A DNA stretch of 64,000 bases from Azophilus sp965220835 (GTDB lineage: Bacteria > Pseudomonadota > Gammaproteobacteria > Pseudomonadales > Azotimanducaceae), in assembly GCA_965220835.1 (NCBI GenBank), contig OZ244842.1, forward strand, positions 1,116,001 to 1,180,000, given 5' to 3'. This document shows positions 48,425 through 56,242 of this stretch, in pieces. Position 1 is the stretch's first letter, and each line of letters begins with the position of its first letter. A program made the translations under genes and the position numbers. The notes beneath the pieces are model-generated. The model searched no databases. It was given only the letters and a program-made list of their open reading frames with translations, and was not told the origin of the DNA.

Positions 48425-49603
48425 CTAAGCCAGATTCCGGCTCGACGGCCTGCCCAGCAGCCGGTCGGAAATGATGCGCAGTTGAATCTCGCTGGTGCCC
48501 TCAAAGATCTTGGTCAGGCGGGCATCGCGCCAGTAGCGTTCCACGGCATGCAGCTTGGTGTAGCCGGCGCCGCCGAGGATCTGCAGGGCGTCGGAGGTCA
48601 CCCGCTCCGCCATCTCGCTGGCGTACCACTTCACCATGGCGGCTTCACGATCGGCCTTTTCGCCGTTGTCCATCAGCGTGGCCACGTGGTACATGAGCTG
48701 CCGGGCGGCCTCCACTTCACTGGCCATGCGGGCGATCTTGAAGCGTGTTTCCTGGAAGTCGGCGATGGGAACGCCGAACTGGACCCGTTCGTGGGCGTAG
48801 CCCATGGCGTCCTCCAACGCGCCCCGGGCCAGACCGATGGAGCGCGCCGCAGTATGCGCCCGGGCCACGTTCAGCCAGTTGACCGTGTTCTTGAAGCCGT
48901 CGCCGGCGCCGCCGGTGATGACGTTCTCCTTGGGAATGCGGCAGCCGTCGAAGGCCAGTTCGAAGGTGTTCCAGCCGAAGTAGCCGATCTTGGGGATGGG
49001 GGACCCGGAGCAGCCCTCCGGCAGGCTGCCGCGTTCCTTTTCGATGATGAAGCTCTTCAAGCCCTTGAGTGCGGGATCTTCGCTGCCCTCAGCCCGGGCC
49101 AGCAACTGAATGTAGTCAGCGCCATCGGCAAACGTGCACCAATATTTGTTGCCGGTGATCACCCATTCGTCCCCTTCGAGCACTGCCCGGCAACTGACGG
49201 AAGCGAGATCAGAGCCAACGTTGGGCTCGGAAAGGGAAACGGCCGCCAAGTACTTGCCCTGAGCGGCCTTGGCGGTCAGCTCCCGGCGCTTGTCCTCCGG
49301 CCAGCCCCCAACGCTCATGAGGGAGGCGGCCCGGGCAATGATGCTGGCCACGCTCATCCAGCCCCGCGCCAGCTCCTCGGCCACCAAGCAGTACTCGAAA
49401 ACGCCAAGGCCCATGCCGCCGTGCTCTTCGGACATCTGAATGCCGAAATAGCCCATTTCGCCCATCTTGTCGCGCAGCGCCATGGGGATTTCGCCCTGCA
49501 CGGGGTCCAGCGCGTTGGCCGCCGGCAGCACCTCGTTCTTGGTGAACTCCCGCGCCACATCCTGAATCATGCGGCGCTCCTCAGTGAGGTAGTGCTCGGT
49601 CAT
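48425..49603 (-). CDS. Acyl-CoA dehydrogenase
   Basis: A 392-residue FAD enzyme introducing a trans-2 double bond into an acyl-CoA and passing electrons to ETF, then to the ETF-QO encoded at 3.6 kb. Visible features: AAVSLSEPNVGSDLASVSC (FAD contact), WVITGNKYWCTFADGA, and TKIFEGTSEIQLRIISDRLL at the C-terminus with the region of the catalytic Glu. Substrate chain is unknown; its operon suggests a dicarboxylyl or branched acyl-CoA. Confidence 0.93.
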   Translation of the reverse strand: MTEHYLTEERRMIQDVAREFTKNEVLPAANALDPVQGEIPMALRDKMGEMGYFGIQMSEEHGGMGLGVFEYCLVAEELARGWMSVASIIARAASLMSVGGWPEDKRRELTAKAAQGKYLAAVSLSEPNVGSDLASVSCRAVLEGDEWVITGNKYWCTFADGADYIQLLARAEGSEDPALKGLKSFIIEKERGSLPEGCSGSPIPKIGYFGWNTFELAFDGCRIPKENVITGGAGDGFKNTVNWLNVARAHTAARSIGLARGALEDAMGYAHERVQFGVPIADFQETRFKIARMASEVEAARQLMYHVATLMDNGEKADREAAMVKWYASEMAERVTSDALQILGGAGYTKLHAVERYWRDARLTKIFEGTSEIQLRIISDRLLGRPSSRNLA

Positions 49604-49610
49604 GGGGGCT

Positions 49611-50522
49611 CTAGATGCCGATCAGGTCGGCGCGGTCGATGGTGTTCTGCACGATGCGGATGCTGGCCGCATCGACCATGACGCCATCCACATTGATCGA
49701 GCCGATGCCTTGGGCCAGTGCCTCATCGTAGGCCGCCTTCTGGGCCCGGGCCGAGGCGACGTCCGCCGCGGTGGGCGTGAAGACTTCGTTGGCCAGCTCA
49801 ATCTGGCTGGGGTGGATCGCCCACTTGCCGGCCATGCCCAGGGCGTGGGCGCGTTCCGCCTCCTTGCGGTAGGCTTCGGGATTGCGGAAGTTGGCGTAGG
49901 GGCCGTCCACCGGGTCGATGCCGTTGGCCCTGCAGGCGATGGTCATTTGGTAGCGGGGGTAGTGCCAGAGGTCCGGCGGATAGCCGCCCGAGCCGCCCAC
50001 GGTGGCGATCTGCATCTGCTGGCTGGCCGAGTAGTCGCCCATGCCGAACACCAAGCACTCCAAGCGGTCGGAGCAGGCGGCGATCTCATCGACGTTCATC
50101 ATGCCCTCGACCTCCTCGATCAGGCACTCGATGCCGATGCGCCGGGTGAGGCCGAGCTTCTTTTCGAGTTGGTCCAGCATGAGGTGCACGAAGATCACGT
50201 CCGCCGCCCGCTTGGCCTTGGTGAGCATGAGGGTGTCAAGTTTGGCGCCGGCGCCAGTCACCACTTCGATGATGTCGTCATGGCACCACTCGGTGTCCAC
50301 GTCGTTGATGCGCACGCAGACGGTGCGCGGCTGCCATTCCAAGCCATTGATGGCCTCCACCACCAGCCCCCGGGCATCCGCCTTGGCGGTGGGGGCCACG
50401 GCGTCCTCCAAGTCCAGGAACACATGGTCGAGGTCGAGGCCGGCGGCCTTGGCCATCATTTTTTCGGAACTGCCGGGCACGGAGAGCTGGCAGCGGCGGG
50501 GGCGGCGGGGTTGGGGACTCAT
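49611..50522 (-). CDS. HpcH/HpaI-family (CitE-like) CoA lyase
   Basis: A 303-residue lyase of the citrate lyase beta/malyl-CoA lyase group. RCQLSVPGSSEKMMAKAAG and DHVFLDLEDAVAPTAK (Mg-binding acidic residues) and the Arg in VCVRIND are family features; KWAIHPSQIELANEVF ends the barrel. It would cleave or form malyl-, methylmalyl- or citramalyl-CoA. Two MaoC hydratases follow the same order as in beta-methylmalyl-CoA or citramalyl-CoA metabolism. It overlaps the upstream MaoC gene by 4 bp. Confidence 0.9.
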   Translation of the reverse strand: MSPQPRRPRRCQLSVPGSSEKMMAKAAGLDLDHVFLDLEDAVAPTAKADARGLVVEAINGLEWQPRTVCVRINDVDTEWCHDDIIEVVTGAGAKLDTLMLTKAKRAADVIFVHLMLDQLEKKLGLTRRIGIECLIEEVEGMMNVDEIAACSDRLECLVFGMGDYSASQQMQIATVGGSGGYPPDLWHYPRYQMTIACRANGIDPVDGPYANFRNPEAYRKEAERAHALGMAGKWAIHPSQIELANEVFTPTAADVASARAQKAAYDEALAQGIGSINVDGVMVDAASIRIVQNTIDRADLIGI

Positions 50523-51007
50523 GGGCTCCTCGTTTCGGTTGGCTTTTTCTTGACTAGCAGGGTGCGTTCACCCTCGAACACGACTTGGTCCTTCTGGTTG
50601 ACGCCGTAGTGCTTGAACACCAGGACCCCGGCATCGGGCTGCTCGCTTGGGCGCTTCTCCAGCACCTCGCTGTAGGCATAGAGCGTGTCGCCATGGAACA
50701 CCGGCGCCTTGAGGCGAATCTTGTCCAGGCCGAGTTCCGCGACGGCGTTCTCGCCGGTGTCCTGCATGGCCAAGCCAATCACCATGGCGATGGTGACGCC
50801 GCCGAACTGCAGCCGGGAGTTCCAGCCCTCACGGCCCATGGCGTTCCTTTGCATCAGGTCTTCGTTGAAGTGCCCTTCGGCCGTGTTCAGCACTTGCAGG
50901 GTGATGCCCACGTTGTCCTGCTCGCACATGGTCTTGCCGCGGGCGTGGCGCATGACCATGCCGGGTTCGAAGTCCTCAAAGTAATTGCTGTCGCCGGTTA
51001 GCGCCAT
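50519..51007 (-). CDS. MaoC-like hydratase (second of a pair)
   Basis: A 162-residue hot-dog-fold protein with NYFEDFEPGMVMRHARGKTM, LQFGGVTIAMVIGLAMQD and FHGDTLYAYSEVLEKR, typical of MaoC dehydratases of the mesaconyl-CoA type. ATG 51007 shares one base with the previous gene's stop (TGATG). With the first MaoC protein it may form a heteromer that hydrates an enoyl-CoA diacid. The preceding in-frame extension to 51196 lies inside the other MaoC gene and is rejected. Confidence 0.88.
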   Translation of the reverse strand: MALTGDSNYFEDFEPGMVMRHARGKTMCEQDNVGITLQVLNTAEGHFNEDLMQRNAMGREGWNSRLQFGGVTIAMVIGLAMQDTGENAVAELGLDKIRLKAPVFHGDTLYAYSEVLEKRPSEQPDAGVLVFKHYGVNQKDQVVFEGERTLLVKKKPTETRSP

Positions 51008-51495
51008 CAGCCGGCCCGCCTGCGCACGAGGTTGGTGCGGCGGAAGGCAATCACGGCCTCGCCGCGCTGGTTGAAGCCCTCCGTGCGCCAAGTGACGATG
51101 CCGAACTTCGGCTGGCTGTTGGAGGCCTTGGCGTTCTCCACTTGGCTGCGGGCCGTGAGCGTGTCGCCAGGATAGACCGGTTGGATGAACTGGCAATCGT
51201 CCACGCCGAGGAACGGGCCGCCGCCTTCGCTTAAGTCCTCCACGCTCAGCCCGAAAACGGTGTTGAACACCAAGAGCGGGTTGACCTGCACGCCGGGATG
51301 GCCCATGGACTGGGCATAGGGCGCGTTGAAGTAGAGCGGGCAGAAGGACAGCGTCTGGGTGGTGAAGGCGGCGTTGTCGCCGTCCGTCAAAGTGCGCCCC
51401 CAGTGATGTTCGAACACGCGGCCCGGCGTCATGTCCTCAAAGCGGTTGCCCTTGGGCATGTGCACCGCCCGGCTGCGAAAATCGGCCTCAGCCAT
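51007..51495 (-). CDS. MaoC-like hydratase (first of a pair)
   Basis: A 162-residue MaoC/hot-dog protein: GNRFEDMTPGRVFEHHWGRT and GVQVNPLLVFNTVFGLSVED, then VYPGDTLTARSQVENAK. It resembles its downstream neighbour but is clearly distinct, so the pair may form one active unit as in two-part mesaconyl/beta-methylmalyl-CoA dehydratases. It overlaps the MmgE/PrpD gene by 8 bp and the next MaoC gene by one base. Confidence 0.88.
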   Translation of the reverse strand: MAEADFRSRAVHMPKGNRFEDMTPGRVFEHHWGRTLTDGDNAAFTTQTLSFCPLYFNAPYAQSMGHPGVQVNPLLVFNTVFGLSVEDLSEGGGPFLGVDDCQFIQPVYPGDTLTARSQVENAKASNSQPKFGIVTWRTEGFNQRGEAVIAFRRTNLVRRRAG

Positions 51496-52918
51496 TGGCG
51501 CTGCCCACTCGTTCTTCTGCTCGCGGGGCGGGGACGTCTGAGGTGTTGCGCGCGCCCGAAGGCCGCCCGCTCGCCGACTTGCGGTGCCGCCTCGTTAGGT
51601 GCATCAGCGGCGCGATGCTCTCTGCCTGCTCAAGTTGGCGGCACGCTTCGATGATGGCGTTGGCCGCGGCGTCGCCCAAGCGCGGGGCCACCAAGGCGCG
51701 GAACTTGGTTTCCAGCTTGCGCCACTGCGCGTCGAGATCGGTCATGGGGATGGCAACGTTGCAGGCTTCGGAGTAGGTCTGGCCGTCCACGGTGCGGATG
51801 TTGACGATGCTGTTGGGGTTGCGCTCAGCGTGGGCGGCAACCTTCACCCGATCCCGCAATGCGGCCAGTGCCTCGCTTTGGGCGGCGGCATCGGTGAACA
51901 CGTCGATGCTGGCGGTGTTCACCCCGTCCATCGCCATGGCGGCGGTGAGGCGCAGGCTGAACTTGGCCTCCAGCCCGGTTTGGGGCTCGGCAATGTTGCA
52001 GACCTTGAGGTGGCCCCGATCCACGTGAATGTCCATCTCGGCAACATCCTTGGGCCCAAGCCCGTGGCGCTCGCTCAAGGTTCTCACCGCTTCGATGGAG
52101 GAGTGGGTCAGGTAGCAAGCGGCGTGGTACTTGAAGCAGATGTCTTGGGTATAGGCGGGTTCGGCCAGCGCCTGCTCCCACTGTTCAGCGCTGCCTTGCT
52201 CGCTTTGCGTGGCGAGGAACCCTTGGTCGGCTTCCAGGATGTCCAAGCGGCTGGTGAAGCCCCGGGCCGCGAGATTGGCCGCATCAACGCCGGTGGAGGC
52301 GGCGTGGCCGGCATGCAGCGGCTTGCACATGGTGCCGAATTGCGCCTTCAGGCCAGCGGCTTGGGTACCGGCAATGCCCAACGCCGCCGCGGTTTGCGCC
52401 ACGTCGAGACCGCGCATGCGGGCTGCGGCAGCGGCCGCGCCAAAAGCGCCCAGCGTGCCAGTGGCATGCCAACCCCGGGCGTAGTGGTTGGCGCCGGCAA
52501 AGCGGCCGAGAATGCACTCGACATCCACCCCGGCGCAAAAGGCGGCGATGACGTCTGCCCCGCTGTGCCCGAGCTGCTCCGCAAGGGCGAGCACCGCGGG
52601 CGCCACGGGCACGGTGGGATGGCCAGTCATGGCGGTATGCACGTCGTCGTAGTCGTGGGCGTGGCCGGCGGAGCCGTTGAACAGCGCCGCCTGGCGCACG
52701 GAAGCTCGGCCTGAACGGCCCACAAGCTGGGCTTGGGGATGGCCACCTTCCGCGTCGATTTCCGCTGCCAGGATGTCGGCCAAGGGCTCCCGCGCACCTG
52801 CCACTGCCACGCCGATGAAGTCCATCAACGCCTGGCAGGCCACCACGCGTGCCGCCTCGGGAATGCGGTCCGTGCGCGTGTCAACGACGCGCTCCGCCAA
52901 TTGCCGCGTGACTTCCAT
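51488..52918 (-). CDS. MmgE/PrpD family protein
   Basis: A 476-residue protein of the 2-methylcitrate dehydratase/itaconate-related MmgE/PrpD family: FNGSAGHAHDYDDVHTAMTG is the family signature and MCKPLHAGHAASTGVDAANL another conserved block. It leads the operon. Members dehydrate 2-methylcitrate or isomerise and decarboxylate related acids (cis-aconitate decarboxylase is in the family). With the CitE-like lyase and MaoC pair this suggests use of a branched C5-C6 dicarboxylic acid. Confidence 0.9.
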   Translation of the reverse strand: MEVTRQLAERVVDTRTDRIPEAARVVACQALMDFIGVAVAGAREPLADILAAEIDAEGGHPQAQLVGRSGRASVRQAALFNGSAGHAHDYDDVHTAMTGHPTVPVAPAVLALAEQLGHSGADVIAAFCAGVDVECILGRFAGANHYARGWHATGTLGAFGAAAAAARMRGLDVAQTAAALGIAGTQAAGLKAQFGTMCKPLHAGHAASTGVDAANLAARGFTSRLDILEADQGFLATQSEQGSAEQWEQALAEPAYTQDICFKYHAACYLTHSSIEAVRTLSERHGLGPKDVAEMDIHVDRGHLKVCNIAEPQTGLEAKFSLRLTAAMAMDGVNTASIDVFTDAAAQSEALAALRDRVKVAAHAERNPNSIVNIRTVDGQTYSEACNVAIPMTDLDAQWRKLETKFRALVAPRLGDAAANAIIEACRQLEQAESIAPLMHLTRRHRKSASGRPSGARNTSDVPAPRAEERVGSANG

Positions 52919-53031
52919 AAAGTCGATCCTCGGTTGAAGCGGCTAAAGCTAGCCGAGCAACGCGACTGGCGCAAGGTCACCGCATCGGTTGTCCTTGATT
53001 TGGGCCGTTGGCCTGGGATGAAATGCCGGGA

Positions 53032-53994
53032 ATGAACGAGCGTATCTACTGTAGCGAGGCAAGTGCCGGCCAGCCCATGCTGGGCACGGCCGCGGTGGTG
53101 GACGTTTGGCTGCTGCTGGAGTACCGCCCCGCTTGGCGGGCGCAGGCGATCACGGACAGCGCCTTGGGTGACCCTGTTCGGGGCTGGTTGCAGGAGGGCG
53201 TCGAAGCGCTTGAGAGGCAAGGCCACAAGGTGCGTGCGCAGCTTGTCCGCCAGCCGGAAATCGACCGGCCGGACACCCGCTTGCTGATTCAGCATCAGGG
53301 TGTGCTGCGCGCCTTCGAGTCTGGCGGCCCGGGCTACGACGGCTTGATTCGCACGCCAATCGAAGCGCTATTTCAAGGCAATGCCGGCGAGCGCCTTGCA
53401 GCGCCTCGCTACTTCGTCTGCACTAACGGCCAACGGGACCTCTGCTGCGCCCGATTTGGATTGCCGGTGTACAACCGCCTGCGCGAACATGTCGGCGACC
53501 GTGTTTGGCAAGTGACCCACTTGGGCGGCCACCGCTTCGCGCCCAACGTGCTGGTGCTGCCCCAGGGCATGCTCTATGGCCGAGTGGGCACCGAAAAAAA
53601 CGAGACTGAAAACGAACCTGTGGCTGCATTCCTCAATGCGGTTGAATCCGGCGCAGTGCCGTGGCGCTATCTCCGGGGCCGCGCCTGCTATCCCAAGCCC
53701 GTGCAGGCAGCGGAAGGCTTCGCCAGCCTAGAGGGCTTGGAGTGGGTAGCCACGGAGGAAAGAGAAGGCCACGCCAAGGTGACCTTCAACCACCAAGGAA
53801 AGCCGCTCTCCGTTAACGTCGCACCCAGCGAGCACCCAGTGCCCGTCCTAGCCAGCTGCGGTGACCAGCAACTAAAGCCCGAACGACCATACCGCTTGGT
53901 GGAGAGCCCTCAGCTGGGGAGCCTGCGAGTGCCCCTCGCTTCGCGAGGGGTTCACTCGTTCCATGAAACAAGTCTCCAAAGCACCGACTCATAA
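53032..53994 (+). CDS. Apd1/sucrase-ferredoxin-like protein
   Basis: A 320-residue thioredoxin-like ferredoxin of the Apd1/Suc_Fer-like family. Key sites are CTNGQRDLCCARFGLPVY and THLGGHRFAPNVLVLPQGML: Apd1 proteins bind a [2Fe-2S] cluster with two Cys and two His, and both kinds are present here. ATG 53032 is chosen; ATG 53023 is possible. The last 25 or so residues (from about 53918) read through a repetitive hairpin-containing stretch and may be added by repeat sequence. Role is redox, partner unknown. Confidence 0.82.
   Translation: MNERIYCSEASAGQPMLGTAAVVDVWLLLEYRPAWRAQAITDSALGDPVRGWLQEGVEALERQGHKVRAQLVRQPEIDRPDTRLLIQHQGVLRAFESGGPGYDGLIRTPIEALFQGNAGERLAAPRYFVCTNGQRDLCCARFGLPVYNRLREHVGDRVWQVTHLGGHRFAPNVLVLPQGMLYGRVGTEKNETENEPVAAFLNAVESGAVPWRYLRGRACYPKPVQAAEGFASLEGLEWVATEEREGHAKVTFNHQGKPLSVNVAPSEHPVPVLASCGDQQLKPERPYRLVESPQLGSLRVPLASRGVHSFHETSLQSTDS
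53924..53943. repeat. 20-bp direct repeat, copy 1 (copy 2 at 54236-54255)
   Basis: The sequence TGCGAGTGCCCCTCGCTTCG occurs here and identically at 54236-54255. The first copy lies in the 3' end of the Apd1-like gene and forms a stem with GCGAGGGG just downstream (hairpin about 53927-53958). The two copies bracket the hairpin element at 54022-54156. Confidence 0.8.
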
Positions 53995-54363
53995 GCACTC
54001 ACTTGCGCGGAGAAACGCTCGTCCGATCCGGCTCCGAGAACCGGTGTGCGGTGCGTGCATCCGGCGCGCCAGGCGGAGGCGCTTACCGCGACGATGGGCG
54101 CAGGCACGAGCCTTAACAGCGCCGGATGCACGCACCGCACACCGGTTCTCTCCCAGCAACTTTTGATGCCTACGCGTCAGCGGCTCGGCGCAGTGGGGTG
54201 GAAGCTCGCATGAAGAAAAACCCCAGCGGGGAGTATGCGAGTGCCCCTCGCTTCGAAGGCCCTCGGTTGTGGCTAGAATTCAACGGAGCGAAGGCGTCCC
54301 GAACCGCCGTTGCTCCCCAAGAATGATGCGTTGCGGAACAACGATTGATCGCCACACCTCAGG
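53995..54363. other. Intergenic region holding a hairpin element
   Basis: This 369-bp gap contains the second hairpin element and the second copy of the 20-bp direct repeat (54236-54255). Frames through the region only read the palindrome. No other gene or promoter was recognised. Confidence 0.6.
54022..54156. repeat. Hairpin element, copy 2: perfect 32-bp arms, 51-nt conserved loop
   Basis: Left arm 54036-54067 and right arm 54119-54150 are exact reverse complements over 32 bp. The loop 54068-54118 is 51 nt and differs from copy 1 (9828-9878) at three positions. Compared with copy 1 the arms have AACCGG for AATTGG, and each arm is 8 bp shorter near the loop, with pairing kept perfect. Flanks TCCGATCCGG (5') and TCCCAG (3') are shared. 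It lies between the Apd1-like gene and a convergent acyltransferase gene. Confidence 0.85.
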
Positions 54364-55188
54364 TCAATGCCCGAAGCGCGCCGGCCCTTGCGCCAGCGGC
54401 CCGGTGACGAAGGTGCGCATTTCGGCGGTGAGTTGCGTTGGGTCAGTGCTGCCACTGGCGTCAATCGCCGGCCCGAATCGAATTCGGTACTTCCAGCGCT
54501 GCTTGTTGATCAGTTCCCGGAACAGGGTCATGTCCTTGAGTTCGGTGTTGACCGCATACAGCAGGTAGTAGAACCACGAATTGCGGGCCTTGATGTGGGC
54601 CGGCACGATGGGGCAGGCGTACTTGCGGGCGAGGCTCACCGCCGTGGTGGTCCAATCCCGCTCGATCAATCCCTTGAGGCTCGGCCGGGCCAAGCGCCCT
54701 GACGGGAAGATCACCACCAGCCGGTCCTCGCGAAAGGCCCGCACCATGTGGCGCACGGTCTCCTTGTTGCGGGCATGGTCCCGGCGCTCCTCCACCCACT
54801 CCACCGGAATCACCACATCAGCCAGGCTGGGTGCCGCCCGCACGGCGTCCCGGTTGGCAAAGAAAACCACGTCTTGGCGCACGCGCTTGATGGCGTCGTA
54901 CAGGGCGATGCCGTCGGCAATGCCCGCCGGGTGGTTGGGCGTGACCAGTGCGCGGCCTTGGGCGGGCAGGCATTCCAGACCGTGCATGTCCACGCGTAGG
55001 CGGAGCATCTCGCTTAAGTGCTCGAAAATCTCCCGCCCAGACATCGGTTGCACTCGGTCGATCAACGCCACCGCCCGAGGATAGGCGATCAAGGGGTAGA
55101 GAAAGGTGCGCACCAAGCGCCAAAGGAAGGGCCGTTGCTTCAGCTTCTCGGCCCGCTCCTCAATCAGCACATCTACGATGTGAGGCAT
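54364..55188 (-). CDS. PlsC-like 1-acyl-glycerol-3-phosphate acyltransferase family protein
   Basis: A 274-residue acyltransferase. Motif I is NHPAGIADG (the NHx4D type), and VIFPSGRLARPSL is motif III; CPIVPAHIKARNSW is motif IV. It would transfer an acyl chain from acyl-ACP or acyl-CoA to a lysophospholipid or similar acceptor at the inner membrane. Its start overlaps the preceding alpha/beta hydrolase gene by 16 bp, so the two are co-expressed. Confidence 0.87.
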   Translation of the reverse strand: MPHIVDVLIEERAEKLKQRPFLWRLVRTFLYPLIAYPRAVALIDRVQPMSGREIFEHLSEMLRLRVDMHGLECLPAQGRALVTPNHPAGIADGIALYDAIKRVRQDVVFFANRDAVRAAPSLADVVIPVEWVEERRDHARNKETVRHMVRAFREDRLVVIFPSGRLARPSLKGLIERDWTTTAVSLARKYACPIVPAHIKARNSWFYYLLYAVNTELKDMTLFRELINKQRWKYRIRFGPAIDASGSTDPTQLTAEMRTFVTGPLAQGPARFGH

Positions 55189-55958
55189 TCAACGAACTCG
55201 GCCAGTGCCCGGTTGAAGGCAGCGGCGGCTTCCAAGTTGACGGCGTGGCCCGCGTCTAGGTCAACAATCCTTGCTTGTTGCATGTGTTGCTCGACGTAGT
55301 GCCGGTGGGGTTGGAAGCGCCGCTCCTGCGCGCCGTTCAGGAGGAGGGCAGGGCGGACGTTATCGCCTAGCTCAGCGCGCACGGACGCTGCCGGCGTGGT
55401 GTGGCGGATGGCGTTGGCGACGCCCAGTGGCTTGAGCCTTGCCGCGTCGGCCAAGAGCAGCGTTCGGCTGGCCGGATCGATACGCCTGGCGAAGCGGGGA
55501 TGCACCGGAATGCGCTCGATGGCCTTGGCTCCGCCGGCCATAATGCGGGCTGCGGACTCCTCGCCTTCCGCTTGCCACAGGGCCACTTGCTCGGCGTCGG
55601 CCAAGGCCGACGTGGAGTTGGTGAACGCATGTCCCATGATCCGCTGCGGGTGGGACAGGGCGTATCGCAAGGTCAAGCCGGCGCCTAGGGAGTAGCCACA
55701 AAGGAACCATCGCTCCGCGCGTAAGTCTTGGCGGATGGCCTCAAAGGCCTCCACGTAGGCGCCGGGTTGGTAGCTGCTGGCATCCTCTGGCGCCGGCGAG
55801 TGGCCGTGACCGAGCAGGTCAACCACCACCGGCTGGCAGACCTCGCCCAAGGCCGCGAGGTTGGGATGCCATTGGTTGGGTCCCATGAGAAACCCGTGCA
55901 CCAACAACAGGTAGGGGCCGGTGCCGGGATGCACCTGCCAATGCAGCGTCATGGCCAT
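55173..55958 (-). CDS. Alpha/beta hydrolase (MenH-like)
   Basis: A 261-residue alpha/beta hydrolase. HGFLMGPNQWHP gives the oxyanion strand, the nucleophilic Ser is in CGYSLGAGLTLR and the His in DAGHAVNLEAAAAF. The short-chain layout resembles MenH-like C-C hydrolases or esterases, but no menaquinone genes are near. Overlap with the PlsC-like gene suggests a lipid ester substrate; this is inference. Confidence 0.85.
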   Translation of the reverse strand: MAMTLHWQVHPGTGPYLLLVHGFLMGPNQWHPNLAALGEVCQPVVVDLLGHGHSPAPEDASSYQPGAYVEAFEAIRQDLRAERWFLCGYSLGAGLTLRYALSHPQRIMGHAFTNSTSALADAEQVALWQAEGEESAARIMAGGAKAIERIPVHPRFARRIDPASRTLLLADAARLKPLGVANAIRHTTPAASVRAELGDNVRPALLLNGAQERRFQPHRHYVEQHMQQARIVDLDAGHAVNLEAAAAFNRALAEFVECLTS

Positions 55959-56242
55959 CGGGTGGCCTTCGCATGATTCATGAGCGCTTCCGGGCCGCCG
56001 AAGCCAATGAGTTGTTCGAGTTCAAAGCCAGCCGCAAAACCGAGGCCCGACACCGCCAAATCATCAGATTGCATTGAGAATGCGGCCGACTGTAGCACGC
56101 CGCCGTTTCGCCAACATCACCTGTGCGCTTAGCAGACCACTTGCCGCATCGGACCGAAAGAGACTATTGCCGATTTCGCACCCCGGCCAGAACAGCGTCG
56201 TCAAATGCCGGCTCAGCAACGGCTCACTTTCGGGTTCGTCAT

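Noticed and set aside
48251..49681. 476-codon plus-strand frame opposite the acyl-CoA dehydrogenase
   Set aside because: Antisense shadow with Gly/Ala/His-rich sequence and no domain.
51599..52714. 371-codon plus-strand frame opposite MmgE/PrpD
   Set aside because: Antisense shadow; the minus-strand frame has the family signature.
53995..54363. CRISPR array or integron attC sites
   Set aside because: Repeats are two distant hairpins and one 20-bp direct repeat pair, without regular spacers, cas genes or an integrase.
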